Below, piece after piece: positions 6,549-11,705 of a DNA stretch of 11,705 nt. Source of the stretch: Candidatus Jordarchaeia archaeon (GTDB taxonomy: Archaea; Asgardarchaeota; Jordiarchaeia; Jordiarchaeales; Freyrarchaeaceae); contig JAHAWR010000042.1 in assembly GCA_018383835.1 (NCBI GenBank), positions 1 to 11,705 of the forward strand, written 5' to 3'. The position numbers and the translations under genes were made by a program. Below the pieces are notes generated by a model. It was not told where the DNA came from. It saw nothing but the letters and a program-made list of their open reading frames with translations, and searched no databases. Every line of letters begins with the position of its first letter. Positions within the stretch are counted from its first letter, which is position 1.

Positions 6549-8222
6549 GTGCCTGCCGAGTTGAGGAGTAAGAAAGTTTGCGGGTCTGTTGAGGGATATA
6601 TGGGGAGGACGCTGCTCAAGGCGTGTGGCTTCACCGACGAGGAACTTGACAGGCCGCTGGTGGCTGTGGTTAACAGCTGGACTAACCTCGTGCCCGGGCA
6701 CGTCCACCTGGACCTCGTGGCAGAGGCGGTTGAGGCTGGTGTAAGGATGGCGGGTGGAACCCCCCTCCAGTTCCACACCATAGCGATATGCGACGGTGTA
6801 GCCATGGGGCACGAGGGTATGCGCTACCCCCTCCCGAGCAGGGACCTGATAGCGGCGTCCGTGGAGATGATGGTGAACGCCCACCAACTTGACGGCATGG
6901 TTCTGATAGGGTCCTGCGACAAGATAGTTCCGGGGATGCTCATGGCTGCAGCCCTACTAGACATCCCGGCGATCTTCGTGAACGGAGGCCCGATGCTGCC
7001 CGGGCGCTTCTTGGGGGAGAAGGTGACGGGGAGGAGGGCTCTGGAGATGCAGTTCCTCCGCATGATCTTCCCCTCAGATGACTTGGAGAGGGGGGCACAG
7101 GCACTGGCTGAGCGCGTGCTCCCGGGGTGCGGCTCATGCCAGGGAATGTATACGGCGAACACCATGGGCTGCCTCGCCGAGGCACTCGGCATGTCCCTCC
7201 CCGGCTCAGCCACGATCCCGGCGGTTGACGCCAGAAGAATCAGGATCGCTAAGCAGACAGGCGTCCAAGTTGTGAAGCTGATAGATGAAGGAGTCAAGCC
7301 GAGCGAAATAATGACCTATGAAGCGTTCGAGAACGCCATCAGGGTCGACATGGCGCTTGGCGGCTCAACGAACACCGTCCTGCACCTTCCGGCAATAGCC
7401 TCGCAGCTCGGCATCAAGCTAACACTGGACCTCTTCGACCAGCTTAGCAGGGAAACCCCACATCTTTGCGACATGGACCCGAGTGGACCCTACACTGTCC
7501 AGGAGCTCGATGACGCAGGGGGGATACCTGCAGTACTCAAAGAGCTCGGTGAACTCATACATATAGACGTTTTAACGGTTACAGGGAAGACTCTCAAGGA
7601 AAACATAAAGGATGCCGTGGTGCTCGACAGAAACGTCATCAGGCCACGGGACAACCCCGTCCATAAGGAGGGTGGGATAGCCATACTCAAGGGCAACCTG
7701 GCGCCAAACGGTGCAGTGGTCAAGCAGGCAGCAGTAGAGCCGAAGATGCTGGTGTTCGAGGGTGAAGCTAGGGTGTTCGACTCCGAGGAGGACGCGCTCA
7801 AGGCGATAACAGGGCGGGAAATAAACCCCGGGGAAGTCGTCGTCATAAGGTATGAGGGGCCACGCGGCGGCCCCGGAATGCGCGAGATGCTTAAGCCTAC
7901 CGCAGCCCTAATAGGGGCAGGCCTCGGAGACAAAGTAGCCCTCGTCACCGACGGAAGATTCTCCGGGGCAACTAGGGGCCCATGTATAGGGCACGTCGAC
8001 CCTGAAGCCATGAACGGCGGACCCATAGCTGTGGTGAAGGACGGTGACATAATATCGATAGACATACCCGAGCGCAGGCTTGACGTTAAGGTCTCGAGGG
8101 ACGAGCTCGAAGGCAGGCTGAAAAGGTGGAAGCCGCCTGAACCAAAAGTCAAGGGAGGCGTCTTGAACACGTACTCGAGAATAGTCAAACCGACGTCGGA
8201 AGGTGCCGGATTCCTCCTCTGA
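6549..8222 (+). CDS. ilvD: Dihydroxy-acid dehydratase
   Basis: The enzyme dehydrates 2,3-dihydroxy-isovalerate and 2,3-dihydroxy-3-methylvalerate to the 2-keto acids that precede valine, leucine and isoleucine. The protein has 557 residues, normal for IlvD. Visible motifs are NSWTNLVPGHVHL (about 42-54), CDGVAMGHEGMRY (81-93), SCDKIVPGMLMAA (122-134; Cys123 for the Fe-S cluster, Asp124/Lys125 for magnesium), GSCQGMYTANTMGC (195-208; Cys197), GGSTNTVLHL, YEGPRGGPGMREML and DGRFSGATRGP (from 468; Ser472 is the expected catalytic base). At the position where [2Fe-2S] enzymes have PCN, this one has PGH, as in the E. coli type; Cys81 might be the third ligand. The start is GTG at 6549 with GGGAGG eight bases upstream. 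No other ilv or leu genes adjoin it. Archaeal members may also dehydrate sugar acids such as gluconate, and the Edd branch is related, but length and motifs favour IlvD. Confidence 0.94.
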   Translation: MPAELRSKKVCGSVEGYMGRTLLKACGFTDEELDRPLVAVVNSWTNLVPGHVHLDLVAEAVEAGVRMAGGTPLQFHTIAICDGVAMGHEGMRYPLPSRDLIAASVEMMVNAHQLDGMVLIGSCDKIVPGMLMAAALLDIPAIFVNGGPMLPGRFLGEKVTGRRALEMQFLRMIFPSDDLERGAQALAERVLPGCGSCQGMYTANTMGCLAEALGMSLPGSATIPAVDARRIRIAKQTGVQVVKLIDEGVKPSEIMTYEAFENAIRVDMALGGSTNTVLHLPAIASQLGIKLTLDLFDQLSRETPHLCDMDPSGPYTVQELDDAGGIPAVLKELGELIHIDVLTVTGKTLKENIKDAVVLDRNVIRPRDNPVHKEGGIAILKGNLAPNGAVVKQAAVEPKMLVFEGEARVFDSEEDALKAITGREINPGEVVVIRYEGPRGGPGMREMLKPTAALIGAGLGDKVALVTDGRFSGATRGPCIGHVDPEAMNGGPIAVVKDGDIISIDIPERRLDVKVSRDELEGRLKRWKPPEPKVKGGVLNTYSRIVKPTSEGAGFLL

Positions 8223-8250
8223 GACAATTGTGCAGGGCGATCTTCTACAA

Positions 8251-8272
8251 CCCTCTTCTCTTTCTTTCCTTC
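8251..8272 (+). terminator. Pyrimidine-rich tract after ilvD
   Basis: A 22-base run of only C and T begins about 30 bases after the ilvD stop and ends in T-rich TTTCTTTCC. Archaeal RNA polymerase often terminates at such U-rich stretches without a hairpin. The call is by position and composition. Confidence 0.35.
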
Positions 8273-8330
8273 ACCGAACAAGAACCTAGGCAAGTTACGC
8301 CCCCCGCCTCCATTTTAGACTAAACTAACA

Positions 8331-8352
8331 TAAAAGTTGAAAGAAGAAAAAA
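8331..8352 (-). terminator. T-rich tract after the cobT-like gene
   Basis: Read on the - strand, this gives a T6 run (8352-8347) followed by CTTCTTTC and TTTTATG, starting about 40 bases past the cobT stop. It is a plausible archaeal U-tract terminator facing the one for ilvD. Outside it, CCCCCGCC (8301-8308) and GGCGGGGG (8362-8369) form an 8-base inverted repeat with a 53-base loop, too open to rely on. Confidence 0.35.
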
Positions 8353-8392
8353 CGTTGCTTGGGCGGGGGAGGACTACACAGCATATTTTGAG

Positions 8393-9526
8393 TTAGGTGG
8401 CGTGGATGCGCGTTGAGTGTTGTTGCAGCCGCATCGTGATGAGCCTTCCGTATTCCTCCTCAACCTTTCTTCTCACGTCGTCGCACGCGACTTTTCCATC
8501 GGTTTTTAGGGTCGCCGCCACCGTGACGCCTCCAGCCCCGACGCCTTCCTTGACCACCCCACTCTCGTACGCCCTCAACCCCTCTATTTGCGAGCCTGAA
8601 AAGTCGAGGTTGGCGGCGACAACAGGCACATCCCATATCTGGGAGACCAGCCTCCTGACGTCCGAACTCCTATCCTGAGCTATCCACCTGGTTGTTCCTA
8701 TAGCCACGTTATCGAGAACCTCCGGCTTCAACCCCTTGATAACGGACAGCACGGCAGTCATTTGGGTGCCGCCGGCCATAACCACGGGCTTACTTGACGC
8801 TGCACCCATTACGAAGCCGGCAAAAGCGGCTATCATCGGGTCACCGACTGCTGAGACCGCCGCCACCGGGTCACCGCTTAGGTCGCCCGGCTTAACTCCT
8901 GCCGCCCTCAGCCCCTCCTCAACCACCCGTACCTTTAGCTCGTGGGGGTTAACAGGCATGCTGCTGCTCACCAACCCCCTAGCATTCACACCCATGGCTA
9001 GGAGAACCCCGAGGGCTGTCGTCGTCCCGCCCGGTATGCTCTCCCCCACGACGAGGTAGTCCACGGCCTTCGCGAAGCTCGCCCCTGCAATCTCCGCCCT
9101 CTCAATAACCCTCGCCACGCCCTCGACTGCCCTTCCAGTCCTTATGTCCGCCCCCGGGTTGCCTGCAACATCTATGAATGGGGCAAGCGGCTTAACCCTG
9201 ACCCCGCCATTAACCACGAAGACAGGTATGTCCGCCAAGGTCAAAGCGGCCCTCGTGATGAGTGCGGGCGTAGGGATCCCCTCCGGTGTAACCGGGACAC
9301 CATCAATACACCTGCACTCGCCGTAAAGCAGGAGCTCGACGTCGGCGGCTGGCGTGTAGTCGGTCAGCTCCGGATTCCTACCGGCGGCCGAGATCCCCGG
9401 AATCTTCGCCGTCTCAGTGTTGCCTATGACGCAGACGAACACCGGTTCTCCACCCTCCAAGTCACGGAGAAACCCTCGAGCCCCCGCCTCATTGTGAACC
9501 AGCAAAACATCCTTCTCCCAGGCCAT
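8393..9526 (-). CDS. cobT: Archaeal CobT-like nicotinate-nucleotide:lower-ligand phosphoribosyltransferase
   Basis: CobT moves phosphoribose from nicotinate mononucleotide to a lower-ligand base such as dimethylbenzimidazole, giving the alpha-ribotide used to close the nucleotide loop of cobamides. This is the archaeal branch (UPF0284/MJ1598-like). From the ATG at 9524-9526 it has 377 residues. Visible motifs are LTDYTPAADVEL (about 54-65), GGTTTALGVLLAMG (166-179), SSSMPVNPHELK, GDPMIAAFAGFVMGAA, GGTQMTAVLSVI and, near the end, GLRAYESGVVKEGVGAGG, whose Glu327 matches the catalytic glutamate of bacterial CobT. The frame opens at an ATG at 9577, but I chose the one at 9526: GAGGAGG lies eight bases before it, the extra 17 residues look unlike the family, and the 9577 start has no ribosome site. 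It is divergent from btuF-btuC, consistent with corrinoid salvage. Which base it uses cannot be told from sequence. Confidence 0.88.
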   Translation of the reverse strand: MAWEKDVLLVHNEAGARGFLRDLEGGEPVFVCVIGNTETAKIPGISAAGRNPELTDYTPAADVELLLYGECRCIDGVPVTPEGIPTPALITRAALTLADIPVFVVNGGVRVKPLAPFIDVAGNPGADIRTGRAVEGVARVIERAEIAGASFAKAVDYLVVGESIPGGTTTALGVLLAMGVNARGLVSSSMPVNPHELKVRVVEEGLRAAGVKPGDLSGDPVAAVSAVGDPMIAAFAGFVMGAASSKPVVMAGGTQMTAVLSVIKGLKPEVLDNVAIGTTRWIAQDRSSDVRRLVSQIWDVPVVAANLDFSGSQIEGLRAYESGVVKEGVGAGGVTVAATLKTDGKVACDDVRRKVEEEYGRLITMRLQQHSTRIHAT

Positions 9527-9534
9527 TCCACCAG

Positions 9535-9541
9535 CCTCCTC
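9535..9541 (-). promoter_or_regulatory. Shine-Dalgarno that sets the cobT start
   Basis: GAGGAGG on the - strand is the strongest ribosome-binding site in the window. It is eight bases before the ATG at 9526, which decides between that start and the in-frame ATG at 9577. Confidence 0.7.
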
Positions 9542-9553
9542 AAATAGGGTAAA

Positions 9554-9583
9554 GCTTAAATAGGTGTACACCCCCATTTAATT
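9554..9583 (-). promoter_or_regulatory. Two candidate TATA boxes for cobT
   Basis: On the - strand, AATTAAAT at 9583-9576 would start transcription near 9554 and leave a short leader that keeps the Shine-Dalgarno at 9541-9535. CTATTTAAGC at 9563-9554 is a closer TATA match but would start transcription near 9533, past the ribosome site. The first fits the strong Shine-Dalgarno better. Confidence 0.4.
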
Positions 9584-9586
9584 CGA

Positions 9587-9600
9587 GATAATTTATCCTA
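9587..9600. promoter_or_regulatory. Candidate operator, copy 1, upstream of the btuF TATA box
   Basis: GATAATTTATCCTA. Its first 11 bases form a perfect dyad: GATAA, one T, TTATC. It abuts the TATA box and matches copy 2 at 12 of 14 positions, offset by 19 bases. I infer a dimeric regulator; its identity is unknown. Confidence 0.45.
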
Positions 9601-9606
9601 TATAAG
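9599..9606 (+). promoter_or_regulatory. TATA box of btuF
   Basis: TATATAAG is the best TATA match in the window. It predicts transcription from about 9628, giving a leader of some 17 bases that keeps GAGGA at 9633-9637 as a modest Shine-Dalgarno before the ATG at 9645. The two operator-like repeats flank it directly. Confidence 0.6.
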
Positions 9607-9619
9607 ACAATTTATCCCA
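9606..9619. promoter_or_regulatory. Candidate operator, copy 2, downstream of the btuF TATA box
   Basis: GACAATTTATCCCA, a near-copy of the site at 9587-9600 with one mismatch in the dyad (GACAA/TTATC). It covers the region between TATA box and transcription start, where a bound protein would be expected to repress btuF. It extends into AATTTATCCCATAAA (9609-9623), shared with 6393-6407. Confidence 0.45.
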
Positions 9620-9644
9620 TAAAAATCTTACCGAGGAACCTGAC

Positions 9645-10859
9645 ATGGCCGCCACAAAGAGCGTAAGCCGCCGCCTCATAGCAACATTACTAATCGTGGT
9701 AATCATAGTTGCAGTGTCAGCCACGTCAACCTACATGCTCATAAACACTCAAAGATCAAATCAGCTCAACGCCATGATCGTAGCCTACCTCATGTACACT
9801 AGCCCCTCGCTAAGGATAGTCTCCCAAGCCCCCTCAATAACTGAGATAATCTTCGGCCTAGGCCTCGAAGACTACCTCGTAGGCTGCACGGAATACTGCG
9901 ACTACCCACCAAAGCTCCAACAAATGATCGCCTCAGGAAAGGTCTACAACAAACTAAACTGGTGGAGTCCGAGCCTAGAAGCCATAATCGCCATCAAACC
10001 AAGCATAGTACTCCTAGATGGAGGCGTAGGCTCACATAATGTGCTAGCGGGTAAACTACTAGAGCAGGGTATACCCTTCCTCATCCTGCAACGTGGCAAC
10101 TCCATAGACCAAATAGAGTCAACCATACTACAGTTAGGCTCGTACTTCTCCCCAGCCACAAACTCTCGAAGCGCCGAGGCAGCCCAGAAACTCGTGAACG
10201 CGATGAGGGAAAAAATAAGCACCGTTAGTCAAGCAATTTCAGGACAAACAAAGGTTAAAGTGCTTGTATGCGTCTGGCTCGACATCGACAACAACATGAT
10301 ATACACTGTTGGTCGGCCAACCTTCCTGAACGAGATCATAGAGCTAGCCGGAGGCATAAACATATACGGCAACCTCAATGAAGCATGGCCCACTGACTCC
10401 CTAACGCTGGAGAGAGCGCAGTACAATGATCCCAACGTAATAGTGATACTTGACCATCACGCCTTCCTAAACCCCACCGAAACCTTGCAAAAAATGGGTG
10501 GGAGCCCCCTCGGAAATACTCCTGCTTACCCTCATAACGTGTTCTTCCTTCAGGGTCAAGCCGAGAACCTGTTTTCTAGGCCTGGGCCAAGGGTGGCTGA
10601 GGGCGTTGAGCTCCTAGCCCACATACTCTTCCCAGACGTCTTCAACGTAACCCTCCCAGACTCGCACGTGATAAATAGCGCGAACTACAAGGAGTACCTT
10701 TCCTCGCTGATACTGGAGCAGTCGGCTGGCTCATCGTCTGGGCGAAGCGTTCTTCAGCCATTGCCTCCTCAGGTCTTTGTTCCCCTTGTACCCCCCACCC
10801 GCCATCCTCTTTTTTCTTTTTTTTTTGGGGGGGTTGTAGTTGAGTGTGGTTGGGCGTAA
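9645..10859 (+). CDS. btuF: BtuF-like substrate-binding protein of a corrinoid/metal-chelate ABC transporter
   Basis: This protein would catch the substrate outside the membrane and hand it to the permease encoded next. Residues 10-33 form one strongly hydrophobic segment after basic residues (RRLIATLLIVVIIVAV), a signal anchor without a lipobox cysteine, so it is probably tethered by an uncleaved helix. The class III (TroA/BtuF) fold spans about 56-332: RIVSQAPSITEIIFGLG, SLEAIIAIKPSIVLL (about 110-124), GRPTFLNEIIELAGG, and the usual last helix RPGPRVAEGVELLAHILFPD (about 312-331). The start is ATG 9645 with GAGGA upstream. From about residue 360 onward there is an odd tail rich in Pro, Ser and Phe, encoded partly by a T6-C-T10-G7 tract; it does not look like the family and may reflect readthrough or an indel. 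As given, the stop overlaps btuC by 20 bases. The divergent cobT gene favours corrinoid over siderophore or haem, but sequence alone cannot settle this. Confidence 0.85.
   Translation: MAATKSVSRRLIATLLIVVIIVAVSATSTYMLINTQRSNQLNAMIVAYLMYTSPSLRIVSQAPSITEIIFGLGLEDYLVGCTEYCDYPPKLQQMIASGKVYNKLNWWSPSLEAIIAIKPSIVLLDGGVGSHNVLAGKLLEQGIPFLILQRGNSIDQIESTILQLGSYFSPATNSRSAEAAQKLVNAMREKISTVSQAISGQTKVKVLVCVWLDIDNNMIYTVGRPTFLNEIIELAGGINIYGNLNEAWPTDSLTLERAQYNDPNVIVILDHHAFLNPTETLQKMGGSPLGNTPAYPHNVFFLQGQAENLFSRPGPRVAEGVELLAHILFPDVFNVTLPDSHVINSANYKEYLSSLILEQSAGSSSGRSVLQPLPPQVFVPLVPPTRHPLFSFFFGGVVVECGWA
10810..10833 (+). other. T6-C-T10-G7 homopolymer tract at the btuF/btuC junction
   Basis: T6 at 10810-10815, C, T10 at 10817-10826, then G7 at 10827-10833. 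The T part is a strong potential archaeal U-tract terminator, yet it lies inside the btuF frame just before btuC. The G run could act as a weak Shine-Dalgarno for the TTG at 10840. One base fewer in the tract would put a btuF stop (TAG 10837-10839) directly before the btuC start; one base more would give a TTGA stop/start overlap at 10840-10843. Confidence 0.5.
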
Positions 10860-11705
10860 GGTTTTCCTTTTGGTTGCGCTGTCTCTTGTAGGCCTGGTTG
10901 CCCTCTCCGTTCTCTCGTTGTTGTCTCTCGTTTTCGGGGCTAAGGAGGCTAGCCTCTGGGATGTTCTGGCATCGCTTAACAGGCTCATCATGTTTGGCGG
11001 ACCGATAAGTAGTAGCTTGCTGCCTCCCGGCGTGGACTTGACATTGGACTCCATACTATACTACTCTAGGATTCCGAGGACTATTGCTGCTGTTCTGGTT
11101 GGCTCCGGCTTGGCTGTTTCAGGTGTTACAATGCAGGCGCTCGTGAGGAATCCTCTAGTGGACCCGTACATTAGTGGGGTTTCTTCCGGTGCGGCTCTGG
11201 GCGCCGTCTCCTTCCTCCTCACCTCGTGGTTTACGGGTGTCACCCAGTACGTCTCCCTTTCTGTCGCAGCTTTCGCAGGCGGGCTGGCGGCCTTCACGCT
11301 CACCTTCCTCATCTATAGGGCCTCCGGGGAGACCCCGCTGAGCTTCGTCCTCGGGGGGGTCGTAGTTGGAGTCGCGTTCACGTCCTTGACGACGCTGCTC
11401 ATAGTTACGAGCAAGAAGGAGCTTCACGGAGTGCTCTTCTGGATATATGGGAGCGTGGCTTACGTGAGGTGGGACGAGATATGGGTTCTCCTACCGGCCG
11501 TGGCCTCCCTCATCCTGGTATGCTTGCTGTTTGCGAGGCTGTTCAACGTTTTCCTCCTCGGGGACGAGCAGGCGGCGCAGATGGGGGTTAACGTGAGGCT
11601 TTTCAGGAGGGGGGTGATGGTCGCCGCATCCCTTCTGGCAAGCGTGTGCGTTGCCTTCACCGGGATAATAGGGTTCGTGGGTCTGGTTGTCCCCCCACAT
11701 CGTCA
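10840..11705 (+). CDS. btuC: BtuC/FecCD-type ABC transporter permease, cut by the window end
   Basis: This is the membrane permease that pairs with the binding protein before it. About 288 codons are present; the family runs to about 330-350, so the last helices and probably the ATPase gene lie beyond the window. The first helix is at about 8-32, then RIPRTIAAVLVGSGLAVSG (78-96), VTMQALVRNPLVDPYISGVS (97-116), further hydrophobic segments at about 138-158, 169-190 and 215-237, GDEQAAQMGVNV (241-252), and TGIIGFVGLVVP (274-285). The start is TTG at 10840 or GTG at 10846; an in-frame TAG at 10837-10839 excludes anything longer, and the G7 run suits the TTG. At the extreme end the frame reads VVPPHR where the family has VVPHI; deleting one C from the C6 run at 11691-11696 restores VVPHIV, so a frameshift is likely there. 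Transport of corrinoid is inferred from the cobT neighbour. Confidence 0.88.
   Translation, partial: MSVVGRKVFLLVALSLVGLVALSVLSLLSLVFGAKEASLWDVLASLNRLIMFGGPISSSLLPPGVDLTLDSILYYSRIPRTIAAVLVGSGLAVSGVTMQALVRNPLVDPYISGVSSGAALGAVSFLLTSWFTGVTQYVSLSVAAFAGGLAAFTLTFLIYRASGETPLSFVLGGVVVGVAFTSLTTLLIVTSKKELHGVLFWIYGSVAYVRWDEIWVLLPAVASLILVCLLFARLFNVFLLGDEQAAQMGVNVRLFRRGVMVAASLLASVCVAFTGIIGFVGLVVPPHR

Noticed and set aside
7490..8293. 267-codon - strand open frame opposite the end of ilvD
   Set aside because: It is Ser/Pro-rich low-complexity sequence with no family resemblance and lies antisense to conserved IlvD motifs.
8301..8369. Inverted repeat CCCCCGCC / GGCGGGGG between ilvD and cobT
   Set aside because: Only eight base pairs with a 53-base loop; likely chance in a G/C-rich stretch, although it does bracket the T-rich tract.
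9527..9577. N-terminal 17-residue extension of the CobT-like protein from the ATG at 9577
   Set aside because: A strong Shine-Dalgarno precedes the internal ATG at 9526, the extension contains promoter-like sequence, and it does not resemble the family's N-terminus.
1..11705. tRNA, rRNA, CRISPR, insertion sequence, toxin-antitoxin or defence genes
   Set aside because: I looked for tRNA T-arms, regularly spaced repeats, terminal inverted repeats and transposase motifs on both strands and saw none.

Overview
This window most likely comes from a thermophilic archaeon, probably of the Thermoproteota (crenarchaeal) lineage. GC content is moderately high by eye and the genes favour AGG and ATA codons. 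Many starts are GTG or TTG. Promoters look like A/T-rich TATA boxes 25-30 bases ahead of starts, and gene ends carry T-tracts rather than hairpins. The isoleucyl-tRNA synthetase and the CobT-like protein both look archaeal. The exact genus cannot be told from the sequence.

Layout: (1) 1-865, an unrecognised + strand gene whose 5' part seems to lie in another frame. (2) 1109-4294 (+), a complete ileS behind a leader of about 240 bases. (3) On the - strand, meeting ileS tail to tail with a 14-base overlap, an apparent two-gene operon: an M29/AmpT-like metallopeptidase (5339-6364) followed 20 bases later by a protein built of nine HEAT/ARM-like repeats of 36 residues (4281-5318). (4) Divergent from the peptidase, ilvD (6549-8222, +), dihydroxy-acid dehydratase of branched-chain amino acid synthesis. 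(5) A convergent gap of 170 bases. (6) A divergent pair: cobT-like (8393-9526, -) and btuF-btuC (9645 to the end, +).

The clearest functional unit is at the right. A class III substrate-binding protein and its BtuC/FecCD-type permease sit back to back with a CobT-like enzyme of cobamide lower-ligand assembly. The CobT neighbour suggests that the transporter takes up corrinoids (cobalamin or cobinamide) rather than iron siderophores. The 118-base gap between the two transcription units holds two near-identical 14-base repeats, each an 11-base dyad, on both sides of the btuF TATA box. A closely related 15-mer recurs in the peptidase/ilvD intergenic region. This is the best candidate for undescribed regulation here.

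Sequence quality may matter. Two C homopolymers (154-158 and 11691-11696) look like +1 frameshifts, and a T6-C-T10-G7 tract sits at the btuF/btuC junction. No tRNA, rRNA, CRISPR array, insertion sequence or defence system was seen. Most genes are ordinary housekeeping or cofactor genes.
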